64,000 nt of DNA from NCBI RefSeq assembly GCF_011067745.1, contig NZ_JAAMPJ010000002.1, positions 310,001 through 374,000 of the forward strand, read 5' to 3'. How positions within the stretch are numbered: the stretch's first letter is position 1; every line of letters starts with the position of its first letter. Below are positions 16,806-26,360 of this stretch, piece by piece. Under the pieces are notes generated by a model, which was not told the DNA's origin, ran no database searches, and saw nothing but the letters and a program-made list of their open reading frames with translations. The position numbers and the translations under genes were made by a program. The stretch is from Lentzea alba. Lineage in GTDB: Bacteria > Actinomycetota > Actinomycetes > Mycobacteriales > Pseudonocardiaceae.

Positions 16806-17563
16806 ACGAGCGGATCAGCAGGCGACTGCGGGAGGCGGCCGAGGCGCATCAGCCCGACCGCGTCCGGATGCTCGCCCGCGTCAACCGCGGCATGGCCGAC
16901 ACCACGGTGACTCGTCCCGCGCCGGGCATCGGCAGGTCCTGGTCCAGGGTGGCGCTCGCCGGCGTGGCCGCGGCCGGTGTCCTGGTCACCGCGGGAATCG
17001 CCTTCGCGGGCATCGTCCGGACCGGACCGCCCGCCGAGACGACCATGCCCGCCGTCCCGAACTCGGTGAGCAGGCCCAGTCCAACGCCACCCAGCCCCAC
17101 CGGCAGCTCCACGCCCCCGGTCATCACCCGGCAGGACCCGCCGGGCACCACGAACCCGAAGACGGAGCACCGGCTGTCGGACGGGCCGTTGTCGTCGACG
17201 GGATCCGTCGATCCGAACAGCCACACCTTCTGGACACAGGACACACTCGTCCTCGACCTGACCCAGCCGCTGACCAAGCTCACCGTGCAGGTGCACATCG
17301 CCCAGACCGGCGGCGTGCAGAGCTCCGGCCAGTGGCAGACCGCGCCCGGTGACGACTTCACCGTCACCGTGCAGGAAATCAACGGTGAGGTGGTCTACCG
17401 CTGGGATCTCAAGCCCGGTCGCACCGTGCCTGCCGCACAGCAGGTCTTCGCCGTGCAGTACGGCCACACCCGCGGCGCTCGGGACGGGAAGGCTGACCGC
17501 TACGGCGTGATGGCCACGGCAGCGGGTCGCGACTACGCGGTGTGGGGCGGTTTCACGCCTTGA
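16802..17563 (+). CDS. Membrane protein coupled to the sigma factor (anti-sigma candidate)
   Basis: This 253-residue protein has a cytoplasmic N-terminus of about 40 residues (ERISRRLREAAEAHQPDRVR), one transmembrane helix (VALAGVAAAGVLVTAGIAFA) and a Pro/Ser/Thr-rich extracytoplasmic linker leading to a beta-rich domain (LVLDLTQPLTKLTVQVHIAQ). Translation starts at a GTG overlapping the sigma stop. The layout is that of membrane anti-sigma factors, although no zinc-binding ZAS motif (HxxxCxxC) is present. Anti-sigma function is inference from coupling and topology. Confidence 0.65.
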   Translation: MNERISRRLREAAEAHQPDRVRMLARVNRGMADTTVTRPAPGIGRSWSRVALAGVAAAGVLVTAGIAFAGIVRTGPPAETTMPAVPNSVSRPSPTPPSPTGSSTPPVITRQDPPGTTNPKTEHRLSDGPLSSTGSVDPNSHTFWTQDTLVLDLTQPLTKLTVQVHIAQTGGVQSSGQWQTAPGDDFTVTVQEINGEVVYRWDLKPGRTVPAAQQVFAVQYGHTRGARDGKADRYGVMATAAGRDYAVWGGFTP

Positions 17564-17593
17564 CGATCATCTCCCGATGGAATGATCGGGCGC

Positions 17594-18535
17594 ATGCGGA
17601 TCATCGTGGACGCGGACCCCGGCATCGATGACGCCCTTGCTCTGTACTACCTGCGCGCACAACCGGACACCGAAGTGGTCGCCATCGGCACGGTGCACGG
17701 GAACGTGCCGGTCGACGTGGCGACGGCCAACGCGCTCAGGCTCACCGAGCGGCTGAACATCGACGCACCTGTTGCCATGGGCGCCGCGAAACCGCTCGCG
17801 CAGCCGCTCATGACAGCGGAGGACGTGCACGGCCCGGACGGGCTCGGCGGTTGCGCGGGAGACACGCCCACCTCGACCCACGTCGAGCAGAGCGCGGCCG
17901 AGCAGCTCGCGGACCTGGCCAGGCAAGCGCCCGGCGAACTGAGCCTGCTCGCGATCGGGCCGCTCACCAACGTCGCGCTGGCGCTGCAGATCGAGCCGCG
18001 CCTCCCGCAGTTGCTCGACCAGGTCGTGGTCATGGGCGGCGCGCTCAACGTCCCGGGCAACATCACCTCCTACGCCGAGGCCAACTTCTGGCACGACCCG
18101 GAGGCCGCGGACCTCGTCCTCGGGGCCGGCTTCGAGAACCTCACGATCGTCGGCCTCGACGTCACGATGGCGAGCCACGCGCCCGGCGAGTGGCTGGAAG
18201 CGCTCCCGCAGGACAACTACGCGCGGCAGTTCCTCAAGTTCTACGCGGACTTCTACGAGAGTTTTCTGGGACGGACCGGGTTCGTGCCGCACGACCCGCT
18301 CGCAGCCGCGATCATGCTCCACCCCGAACTGGCCACCTACGAAGAAGACCGGTTCGCGATCGAGCTCACCGGCCGGTACACGCGCGGCGCACTGGTGGCC
18401 GACCAACGGTTCCTGGCCGAGGGCAGCCCGTTCGGCCGGGACATCGCGACCGAACGCACGAAGGCCAGGTACGCCGTCACGGCCGACAAGGACCGGTTCC
18501 TCGACCAGCTGAGGCACGCTGTGACACAACCATGA
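17594..18535 (+). CDS. Inosine-uridine-preferring nucleoside hydrolase
   Basis: This 313-residue enzyme hydrolyses the N-glycosidic bond of ribonucleosides for salvage. The calcium-binding aspartate cluster DADPGIDDALAL is at the N-terminus, with the further family motifs LAIGPLTNVALAL, VVMGGALNVPGN, and EANFWHDPEAADLVL. The ATG at 17594 places the motif as usual; an ATG four codons earlier (17582) is equally possible. It stands alone, with an LCP gene 46 bases on. Confidence 0.9.
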   Translation: MRIIVDADPGIDDALALYYLRAQPDTEVVAIGTVHGNVPVDVATANALRLTERLNIDAPVAMGAAKPLAQPLMTAEDVHGPDGLGGCAGDTPTSTHVEQSAAEQLADLARQAPGELSLLAIGPLTNVALALQIEPRLPQLLDQVVVMGGALNVPGNITSYAEANFWHDPEAADLVLGAGFENLTIVGLDVTMASHAPGEWLEALPQDNYARQFLKFYADFYESFLGRTGFVPHDPLAAAIMLHPELATYEEDRFAIELTGRYTRGALVADQRFLAEGSPFGRDIATERTKARYAVTADKDRFLDQLRHAVTQP

Positions 18536-18581
18536 CAATCCTCCGACGGGATCCGGACAAACAGCCGGGACCGTCAGAGGT

Positions 18582-19481
18582 ATGAACGTCCACTTGAAAC
18601 GATGGCTCGCGGTCTCGGGGGCCGCCGTGGTCATCACGGCGGGCGTCGTGGTCGGGGGCTCCTACTGGCGGCTGGAGAGCAATCTCAAGACCGTGGATCT
18701 CGCGAAGGAGATCACCCACGCCAGGCCTCCGGCGACGCCCGGCCGTCCGCTCAACATCCTGCTGATCGGCAAGGACGACGGCCGCTCCGACACCGCGATG
18801 GTCGTGCAGCTCAACGCGAAGGGCGACCAGGCCCGCGTGGTCAGCATCCCGCGCGACACGATGGTGCCGAGGCCGCAGTGCGGAACCAACCCGCCGGCCG
18901 CCATCGCCATGTTCAACAGCGCCTTCTCCACGGGTGGCGCGGCGTGCACGGTGGCGACGGTCGAGCAGCTGAGCGGCATCCGGATCGACCACTTCGTGCA
19001 GATCGACTTCAACGGTTTCCGCGACGTCGTCGACCGGCTCGGCGGAATCGACGTCACGATGCCCGAGGCGATCGACGACGAGAAGAGCGGGCTGCACGTG
19101 CCGGCCGGGCCTACGAAGCTCAACGGAACGCAGGCGCTCGCATTCGTGCGGACGCGCTACAGCATCGGTGACGGCAGCGACCTGAACCGGATCAAGAACC
19201 AGCAGCTGTTCATGAAAGCGTTGAGCGAGAAACTCGCGAACGAGAACTGGCTGGCCAGTCCGCAGAAAACGCTCGAACTCGCCGACATCCTGACGAAGTC
19301 GATCGTGACGGACACCGAAATCGGCTCGATCGCGAAATTGGCGGACCTCGCGGGCAAACTCACCGCGTTGAAACCGGAGAGCATCACCTACGTGACGCTG
19401 CCGACCGAGTCCTACCTGCCCGACCCGAACCGGGTCCAGCCCAAGCAACCGGAAGCGGATGCGCTCTGGACGGCCGCCTGA
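18582..19481 (+). CDS. LytR-CpsA-Psr (LCP) family cell-envelope ligase
   Basis: This 299-residue protein has an N-terminal membrane anchor (WLAVSGAAVVITAGVVVGGS) and an extracytoplasmic LCP domain: NILLIGKDDGRSDTAMVVQL, the pyrophosphate-binding VVSIPRDTMV, and ALAFVRTRYSIGDGSDLNRI with catalytic-site Arg residues. LCP enzymes transfer polyprenyl-phosphate-linked glycopolymers to peptidoglycan. It ends in a short tail lacking the LytR_C domain. A terminator follows at 19518-19555. Confidence 0.9.
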   Translation: MNVHLKRWLAVSGAAVVITAGVVVGGSYWRLESNLKTVDLAKEITHARPPATPGRPLNILLIGKDDGRSDTAMVVQLNAKGDQARVVSIPRDTMVPRPQCGTNPPAAIAMFNSAFSTGGAACTVATVEQLSGIRIDHFVQIDFNGFRDVVDRLGGIDVTMPEAIDDEKSGLHVPAGPTKLNGTQALAFVRTRYSIGDGSDLNRIKNQQLFMKALSEKLANENWLASPQKTLELADILTKSIVTDTEIGSIAKLADLAGKLTALKPESITYVTLPTESYLPDPNRVQPKQPEADALWTAA

Positions 19482-19517
19482 CTAGCAGGCAGCACCCTGC
19501 CATTCGCTTGGCCAAGG

Positions 19518-19555
19518 CCACGGCTGAGGAGACCCCCAGCGCTCCTCAGCCGTGG
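19518..19555 (+). terminator. Terminator after the LCP gene
   Basis: Perfect 14-bp arms at 19518-19531 and 19542-19555 with a 10-base loop are followed by AGGATTTGCCCC. The rest of the 19482-19731 gap holds no gene I can support. Confidence 0.8.
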
Positions 19556-19731
19556 AGGATTTGCCCCAGTTAGCCACTACCACCGTGACGGTCTCCCGGT
19601 CTCGTGATGGACGTGGGGTCGAGGTTGTCAGACCACCTCGTTAGGGTGGGCTTCTGACCTCCTGTCCGGTGCGTGCGCCGCAGCTCAGGCGGGTGGTCCA
19701 CGTTTTCCGGTCCGGACGAGGTGGAGGCCGA

Positions 19732-22700
19732 TTGGGACCCCGTGGCGTCTTCGCGGAGCGCTTTGCGCTGCTCTACGCGGAGGCAGGTGACCCTCCCCTC
19801 AAGCGAGTCACGGAGTCGGTCGCCCGTGCCCGCCGAACGGACGAACAGGGCAGACCAGTTCGCGTGCCCGCTCAGCGCGTCAGCGACTGGCGACGCGGGC
19901 GAAATGTGCCCGCCAGGTTCAGCGGGCTGAGCGCGGTCCTCGAGGTGCTCGTCGGCGAGGCCCGCAAGCGCAAGCCCCAGCCGGCGATCGACGGACTGTA
20001 CGACATGGACGCGTGGCGCACTCTCTGGGAGGAAGCGCTCGCGAGTCCCGTCACCGACACGGACACACCCCCTCCGGAAGACAGTGCCGTCTGTCCGTAC
20101 ATGGGCCTGAGCGCGTTCGGACCACAGGACGCGAATTGGTTCTTCGGCCGGGAAAGGGCGACGAAAGCTCTTCTCGACCGGCTGAACGAAAACGGCATCA
20201 CAATGCTCGTCGGCGCGTCCGGCGCCGGAAAGTCGAGTTTGATGAAGGCCGGTGTGCTGCCGCGCCTCGACAAAGACACGATCATCATCTCACCCGGCAC
20301 CGATCCGCTGAAGGAATTGGCGCTCCAGGTGCCGGAACTGATCGTCACGCTGGAGGCGGCGGCCGACTCCGACGTGCTGACCGAGTTCGCGGACAAAGTG
20401 CAGATCGCGGTCGGCAGCCGGGTGGTGATCGTCGACCAGTTCGAGGAGGCGTTCACGCTCGGCGGCGACGAGAACCGGCTGCGGATCTTCGTGCAGGCGC
20501 TGCACGCGGCGGCGGAGAAGACCGCGGTCGTGCTCGGTGTGCGGGCCGACTTCTACGCGCGCTGCCTCGACTTCCCCGAGCTCGCCGAGGCGTTGCAGAG
20601 CAGGCAGATGGTGCTCGGCGCGATGTCGGCGGCCGAGGTGCGCGACGCCGTGACGAACCCGGCCAAGGCCGCCGGCCTGCAGCTCGAACCGGGTCTCGTC
20701 GACCTCATGCTGCGCGACCTCGGCGCGCACAACCGCCGCGGCAAGGACGTCTACGACGCGGGCGCGCTCCCGTTGCTCAGCCACGCCCTGCTGGTCACGT
20801 GGCAACGCAGGCAGGCGGGCCGGCTCACGATCGCCGGTTACCGGGCGGCCGGCGGCATCCAGGGCGCGGTGGCCACCACCGCCGAACGCGCCTGGTCCGA
20901 CCTCGACGAACCGGCCCGCGCCGCCGCGAAACAGCTGCTCCTGCGCCTGGTCCGGGTCGGCGACGACACTCAGGACACCCGTCGCCGGTCGAGCCGCCAC
21001 AACCTGCTCGAGGCCTCCGCGAACCTCGCCGCCACGGAACGCGCGCTCGAGGTCCTCACCCGCGCCCGCCTGATCACGGTCGACGCCGGCAGCGTGGAGA
21101 TCACGCACGAGGCGTTGCTGCACGCCTGGCCGCGGCTGCGCAGCTGGATCGACGAGGACCGCGCCGGCAACCTTTCCCGGCAGCGGCTGGAGGAGGACGC
21201 GGCGACGTGGGCCTCCAGCGACCGCGACTCGTCGTTGCTCTACCGCGGCGCACGGCTGGAGGGCGCGCGGCAGCAGCAGGTCACCACGCTCGCGAAGGAG
21301 TTCGTGCAGGCCTCCGAACGCCAGCACCGCAAGAGCGTCTGGTTGCGCCGCAGCGCCGTGTCCCTCGTGGTGGTGTTCGCGCTGATCGCGGCCAGCGCCG
21401 CGGTGATCGCCGTGCGGCAGCGCAACGACGCGGTGTTCCGCCAGGTCGTGGCCGAGGCGGACCGAATCACCGACACCGATCCGTCGCTGGCCGCCCAGAT
21501 GCTGCTCGCCGCGCACCGGATGCGGCCCGACGACCAGGACGTGGCGTCCAAGCTGATCGCGGACCAGCAGACTCCGCTGGGCGTGCCGTTGAAGGGGCAC
21601 ACCGGTGCGGTGTACCTGACGTCGTTCACCAAGGACGGCTCGGTCCTCGCGACCGCGAGCTACGACCGCACCGCACGCCTGTGGGACGTGCGCGACCGCT
21701 CGAACCCGAAACCGCTCGCGGTGATCACCGGCCACAAGGACTGGCTCACCTCCGCGGTCTTCTCCCCCGACGACAAGGTCCTCGCCACCACCGGCAACGA
21801 CAAGACGATCAAGCTCTGGGACATCGCCGACAGAACCGATCCGAAGCTCCTGCACACCATCGAGACCGGCAACGGCACGAGCTACCTGCTGGAGTTCAGC
21901 CCCGACGGCAAGATCCTCGCCGCGGCGAACGAGGACAAGACCGCGCGGCTGTGGAACGTCAGCGATCCCGCGCACCCCACGCCGCTCGGCGAACCACTGC
22001 GCGGCGCCACCGCGGCGGTCAGGACGCTCGCCTTCTCCCCCGACGGCAGGACGCTCGCCACGTCCGGCGACGACCAGAACATCCGGCTCTGGGACGTCGC
22101 GACCAGGACCATGATCGGCAAGCCGCTGACCGGGCACACCAACGGCGTGCATTCGGTGACCTTCAGCCCCGACGGCAAGCTCCTCGCGTCCGGCAGCGAC
22201 GACAACACCGTGCGGCTGTGGGACCCCGCGACGCAGGCACCGATCGGCGATGCGCTCGTGGGCCACACCGCGGCTGTGTGGTCGGTGAAGTTCAGCCCCG
22301 ACGGGCGTCTCCTGGCGAGTGGCGCGTCGGACGCCACCGCCCGGTTGTGGAACGTCACCGACCCGGCCAACGTGATCCAGTTCGGCAAACCGCTCGCGGC
22401 ACCCAGCGGCGGCGTGTTCGCGGTCGGCTTCACCCCGGACGGCCGGACCCTCGCGACGGGGGCGGGCGAGAACTCCGTCCGCCTGTGGTCGTTGCCGCGG
22501 AACTCGGTGCCGATCGCCGTCTCGAACGTGGGGCCGCCCACGTTCAGCCCGGACGGCAAGCTGCTCGTGGGCGGTAACGGCAGCAAGACGGTGCAACTGT
22601 GGGACAACACGGACCCGTTCGCGCTCAAGCCCGTCGGATCGGCGCAGGTCGGCCCGGAGCGGATCGGCATCAGGGTGAAGCTCACGCAGGACGACAAGGT

Positions 22701-23541
22701 GCTCGGCACCGCCACCGGCGACGGAGTGGTGCGGTTGTGGAACACCAGCGATCCCGCCCACGTCGTGCCGTTCGGACCGCCGATCACGCTCACCACCCGG
22801 TTCACGAACCCGCTCGCGTTCTCACCCGACGGCAGGACCATGGTGACCGGCAACGACGACAAGTCGGTGCGGGTGTGGAACATCAGCGATCCCGCGCACC
22901 CCGTCCAGCTGGGCGATCCGCTGACCGGACACGACGGGTACGTCAACGACGTGACGTTCAGCCCGGACGGCAAGACCATGGTGACCGCGAGCAGCGACCG
23001 CACGTTCCGGCTGTGGGACATGACCGACCCCGCGAAACCGCGGCTGCTGGGCAAGCCGGTGGACGACCACCACGAACCCGTGCAGCGCGCCGTCTACACC
23101 CCGGACGGCCACACGCTGATCACCGGGGGAACCGACAAGGCGATCCGGCTCTTCGACGTGCGCGACCGGGAGAAGCCGGTGGCGCTCAGCGTGCTCACCG
23201 GAGGGACCCAGCAGGTCAGCTCGCTCGCGGTGACGCAGGACGGGAAGACGCTCGCGAGCGGCAGCTCGGACAAGACGTTCCGGTTGTGGGACATCAGCAA
23301 TCCCGCCGAGGTGGTCGCGCTGGGCCAGCCGATGGCGCTGGCCTCGGGAGCCGAGCCGTTCGTCCACTTCAGACCGGACAGCCGGGTGCTGATGATCAGT
23401 TCGGGCGACGGCGTGCTGCGCCTGTGGGACCTCGACGTCGCGCACGAGGCCGAGCGCATCTGCACGAGCAGCCGAGGAGCGCTCACAAAGGACCTGTGGG
23501 AGGCGAGACTGCCCCAGGTGGAGTTCCAAAATCCCTGCTGA
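19732..23541 (+). CDS. nSTAND NTPase with WD40 propellers (signal-transduction type)
   Basis: This 1269-residue protein opens with a HTH-like region (VFAERFALLYAEAGDPPLKR; QRVSDWRRGRNVPARFSGLS, about 6-70). A STAND P-loop domain follows, with Walker A LVGASGAGKSSLMKAGVLPR (near 158) and Walker B RVVIVDQFEEAFTLG. A winged-helix/arm region, one transmembrane helix (about 535-560, AVSLVVVFALIAASAAVIAV) and about 13 WD40 repeats (from about 620) with repeated FSPDGK...LATGS...RLWD units complete it. The TTG at 19732 has an excellent GAGGTGGAGG ribosome site and matches the family start; a GTG at 19669 is the alternative. Such proteins act as ligand-gated oligomeric switches. A 3.8-kb single-gene unit. 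Confidence 0.88.
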   Translation: MGPRGVFAERFALLYAEAGDPPLKRVTESVARARRTDEQGRPVRVPAQRVSDWRRGRNVPARFSGLSAVLEVLVGEARKRKPQPAIDGLYDMDAWRTLWEEALASPVTDTDTPPPEDSAVCPYMGLSAFGPQDANWFFGRERATKALLDRLNENGITMLVGASGAGKSSLMKAGVLPRLDKDTIIISPGTDPLKELALQVPELIVTLEAAADSDVLTEFADKVQIAVGSRVVIVDQFEEAFTLGGDENRLRIFVQALHAAAEKTAVVLGVRADFYARCLDFPELAEALQSRQMVLGAMSAAEVRDAVTNPAKAAGLQLEPGLVDLMLRDLGAHNRRGKDVYDAGALPLLSHALLVTWQRRQAGRLTIAGYRAAGGIQGAVATTAERAWSDLDEPARAAAKQLLLRLVRVGDDTQDTRRRSSRHNLLEASANLAATERALEVLTRARLITVDAGSVEITHEALLHAWPRLRSWIDEDRAGNLSRQRLEEDAATWASSDRDSSLLYRGARLEGARQQQVTTLAKEFVQASERQHRKSVWLRRSAVSLVVVFALIAASAAVIAVRQRNDAVFRQVVAEADRITDTDPSLAAQMLLAAHRMRPDDQDVASKLIADQQTPLGVPLKGHTGAVYLTSFTKDGSVLATASYDRTARLWDVRDRSNPKPLAVITGHKDWLTSAVFSPDDKVLATTGNDKTIKLWDIADRTDPKLLHTIETGNGTSYLLEFSPDGKILAAANEDKTARLWNVSDPAHPTPLGEPLRGATAAVRTLAFSPDGRTLATSGDDQNIRLWDVATRTMIGKPLTGHTNGVHSVTFSPDGKLLASGSDDNTVRLWDPATQAPIGDALVGHTAAVWSVKFSPDGRLLASGASDATARLWNVTDPANVIQFGKPLAAPSGGVFAVGFTPDGRTLATGAGENSVRLWSLPRNSVPIAVSNVGPPTFSPDGKLLVGGNGSKTVQLWDNTDPFALKPVGSAQVGPERIGIRVKLTQDDKVLGTATGDGVVRLWNTSDPAHVVPFGPPITLTTRFTNPLAFSPDGRTMVTGNDDKSVRVWNISDPAHPVQLGDPLTGHDGYVNDVTFSPDGKTMVTASSDRTFRLWDMTDPAKPRLLGKPVDDHHEPVQRAVYTPDGHTLITGGTDKAIRLFDVRDREKPVALSVLTGGTQQVSSLAVTQDGKTLASGSSDKTFRLWDISNPAEVVALGQPMALASGAEPFVHFRPDSRVLMISSGDGVLRLWDLDVAHEAERICTSSRGALTKDLWEARLPQVEFQNPC

Positions 23542-23610
23542 GCCGGCCTGGTCGACGAGAGTCCGCGCAACTGCCTCACCTGCAGCACCGCATCGATTAC
23601 TGTCCGCTCC

Positions 23611-24108
23611 ATGCGTCTTCTTGCTCGGGTCGGCAGCTTGCGCGCGATCGTCGCGGTGACCGTCGGGTTCATCGCTCTCAACATGCTTCTCGTGGTGTTC
23701 GGCAACGTCACGGACTACGGCACCAACGAAGCGTTCGTGCAGCACGTCCTCGCCATGGACACCACGTTCGGACAGGGTCTGAAATGGCGTGCCATCACCA
23801 GTCCCGCGATCGTCACGATCGTCTACGTCCTGATCATCCTGTGGGAGGCGATCTCCGCGGTCCTGCTGATCGCCGGCACCGTCGCCTACGTCCGCGACCG
23901 GGAGGACAGCGCGCGCAAGTTCGCGTCCGCCGGTCTGCTGATGATCATGGCGCTGTTCCTCGGCGGGTTCATGACGATCGGTGGTGAGTGGTTCGCCATG
24001 TGGCAGTCGAAGGACTGGAACGGCATCCCCGCGGCCCTGCGGATGGTGACCATCGCGGGCTTCGCGCTGATCCTCGTGCACCTCAGTCCGCGGCGGGCCA
24101 CTCAGTAG
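23611..24108 (+). CDS. DUF2165 small integral membrane protein
   Basis: This 165-residue protein has four hydrophobic helices (AIVAVTVGFIALNMLLVVFG; IVTIVYVLIILWEAISAVLL; ASAGLLMIMALFLGGFMTIG; MVTIAGFALILVHLS), matching the DUF2165 pattern with the conserved ITSP, EAISA and GGEWFAMWQSKDWNG segments. Function unknown. Its 3' end overlaps the convergent GGDEF gene by 26 bases. Confidence 0.85.
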   Translation: MRLLARVGSLRAIVAVTVGFIALNMLLVVFGNVTDYGTNEAFVQHVLAMDTTFGQGLKWRAITSPAIVTIVYVLIILWEAISAVLLIAGTVAYVRDREDSARKFASAGLLMIMALFLGGFMTIGGEWFAMWQSKDWNGIPAALRMVTIAGFALILVHLSPRRATQ

Positions 24109-26137
24109 TCGGCTCCACGCAGAACACCGGCCCGACGCCCGCGTCGGCACCCAGCTCACTCCACCAGTCGCGCTGCTCAGCGTCCTCGATCGCGTCGATC
24201 ACCACGAGACCACCGGCCTCGTGCACGAACCCGACGAGGTCGCTGAGCACGTGCGACACCAGGTCGTCCGGCTTCTGTGCCCGCCCCTTCACCCGCACGG
24301 CCTTCACGCCGAGCGAGCGGACCAGTTCGATCTCCGCCGTGGAACCCTTGAAGTCGCGGGCTCCGATGTGGATGCCCATGTCGGACAGCAGGTCGAGGTT
24401 GTCGGCGGCCTCGCTGTCCTCGGACGCGAGCACGTGCACCGGAAAGCCGAGCAACAACCTGCCCGCCTGCAACCCGGTGTCCGCCAGCACCCGCCGCACG
24501 TCGCGCACCAGGTCCGGACTGTTCGCCATGCTCTCGGTCAGGCAGACGGCGAGGATCTCGTCGTGCCCGCGCGCCGTCTCCGCGGCCGTGCGCAACATCC
24601 ACTCGCCCAGCGGCAACATCAACCCGGTGTGCTCGGCCATCGACACGCACTTCTCGTGCGCGATCAGCCCTGCGTCCCGGTGCCGCCAGTTCAGCTCGGC
24701 CTCGACGCACACCCGCGCCGCCCCGTCCAGCCGCATCACGGGGTTGAACACGACCTCGATCTCGCCGCTCTCCCACGCCCCCGGCATCACGGCGGCGAGC
24801 GCGAACTCCTCCTGCTCCCGCTTGTCCAGTGTGGCGTCGTGCAATCCCCACTGCCGCGGCCCACTGCGCTTGGCCCGTCGCAACGTCATGTCCGACGCCC
24901 GCAGCACGTCGGCCGGATTGCCACCGGGATGCAGCCGCGGCAACACACCGATCGACGCGGACACCGCGACCCCGTGCCCGTCGAAGTAGACCGGCTCGGC
25001 CAGCTCGTGCTCGATCGTCCGGATCGTCGTGTCCACGTCCGGCGTGTCCGGCCCGTTCTCGACCAGCACGGCGAACTCGTCACCTTCGAGCCGGGCGACC
25101 ATGGCCTTCTCGCTCGCGAACACGGCGCTCAACCGCTCGGCCACGAGCTTCAACACCCGGTCGCCGATCTCGCGTCCCAGCCCGTCGGTGATCACCGCGA
25201 AGGCGTCCAGGTCGAGGTGGTACAGCGTCACGCCGTGCTCGACATCGCTGTGCAGCAACGACTCCAGCCGAGTCGTGAGGTACTGCCGGTTCGGCAACCC
25301 GGTCAACGCGTCGTGCAACGACTGGTACTGCAGCCGCCCACCGAGCAACGTGAGCTGGCTGTCGTCGTCGATCATCACGACGAAGTGCTTCGGGTTGTCC
25401 TCGGCGTCCTTCTGCACGGTCGCCGCGAGCAACACCCGGAAGTGCTCGCCGTCCCGGTCGATCAGCCGGGGCCGTTCCTCGATCCGCCGCATCCGCCCGT
25501 ACTTCAAGCTGGCCAACGCATCGTTGATCAACGGCAGATCCGCGGGCGCGATGAGATCGGTGAGCGTCATCCCGGCAACGTCCTCGCGCCGGAGAATGGT
25601 GCACAACGCCTCGTTCGCCCGTTCCAACTCCCCGGACAGACTCACCATCGCGATGCCCGTGGACGAATGCGCGAAGATGTCCTCGAACCGTTCCTCGCTG
25701 GCCTGCAAGTCCAGCTGCACAGCCCGGTTCGCCTTCAACAACGCCTGGCTGACACTTTCCTGCTGCTCCAGCACGAACGCCTGAATGGCCGCGGTGTACG
25801 CGGCCGCCACGGCGCCGATGACGAGCGCCGCCCGCTCGGCGTCCGCACCCTGCTGCACCACGAACCGCGCGAGGACCTCGACCGACTTCGGCAGGCTCTC
25901 CGCGCCGACGCAGTGGATCTCGACGAGGCGAGTGCCGACCTGAGCGGCAAGAGCAGGATCCTGGGCGATGGCTTCGGCAACGACGTTGAGCAGCTCGTGC
26001 AGCTCCTCGGTCAGCTTCGCGGCCGAGAACGGGATGTACGCGGTCCGGCTGACGTTGATCGCCCAGTCACGCGCCAGTTCGTCACGTCCTGTCGGGCGCG
26101 ACGATCCGGCGTCGTCCTGGCTCGGCAAATCATCCAC
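24083..26137 (-). CDS. PAS-GGDEF-(degenerate EAL) cyclic-di-GMP protein
   Basis: This 684-residue protein has an N-terminal helical region (about 1-140, ARDWAINVSRTAYIPFSAAK), a PAS domain (about 145-265, EERFEDIFAHSSTGIAMVSL), a GGDEF domain (about 275-430) with active-site EGDEF, and a C-terminal EAL-like domain. The EAL signature reads VEAELNW instead of xEALxRW, and the DDFGTGYSS loop is replaced by ARDFKGSTAE, so phosphodiesterase activity is unlikely. It probably makes c-di-GMP or senses it. The GTG at 26137 is preferred; the frame opens at 26218. Confidence 0.85.
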   Translation of the reverse strand: MDDLPSQDDAGSSRPTGRDELARDWAINVSRTAYIPFSAAKLTEELHELLNVVAEAIAQDPALAAQVGTRLVEIHCVGAESLPKSVEVLARFVVQQGADAERAALVIGAVAAAYTAAIQAFVLEQQESVSQALLKANRAVQLDLQASEERFEDIFAHSSTGIAMVSLSGELERANEALCTILRREDVAGMTLTDLIAPADLPLINDALASLKYGRMRRIEERPRLIDRDGEHFRVLLAATVQKDAEDNPKHFVVMIDDDSQLTLLGGRLQYQSLHDALTGLPNRQYLTTRLESLLHSDVEHGVTLYHLDLDAFAVITDGLGREIGDRVLKLVAERLSAVFASEKAMVARLEGDEFAVLVENGPDTPDVDTTIRTIEHELAEPVYFDGHGVAVSASIGVLPRLHPGGNPADVLRASDMTLRRAKRSGPRQWGLHDATLDKREQEEFALAAVMPGAWESGEIEVVFNPVMRLDGAARVCVEAELNWRHRDAGLIAHEKCVSMAEHTGLMLPLGEWMLRTAAETARGHDEILAVCLTESMANSPDLVRDVRRVLADTGLQAGRLLLGFPVHVLASEDSEAADNLDLLSDMGIHIGARDFKGSTAEIELVRSLGVKAVRVKGRAQKPDDLVSHVLSDLVGFVHEAGGLVVIDAIEDAEQRDWWSELGADAGVGPVFCVEPTTEWPAAD

Positions 26138-26360
26138 CTGACCTGCTCGGCAGCAACGGTGCGGAAGCCTACCGCCAGCAAACCACACCGTCCCATTGCG
26201 CAGGGGCGTTCGCCCCAACAGGGGTACAGCGATCTCGTAGCGTTACAACCTTTACTCGCTCGATCGGAGCAATTTTGTCACGGCACGGCGCAACCCGGAG
26301 ACCTTCGTTCGGGGCACGGGCGCCTACCGGCAGCCAGTCTGCGGTGAACGGTGAACGCGC

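Noticed and set aside
20013-22761. Long open frames (854 residues plus, 823 residues minus) inside the nSTAND gene
   Set aside because: Both overlap a clear STAND/WD40 coding frame and are Arg/Gly-rich shadow translations.
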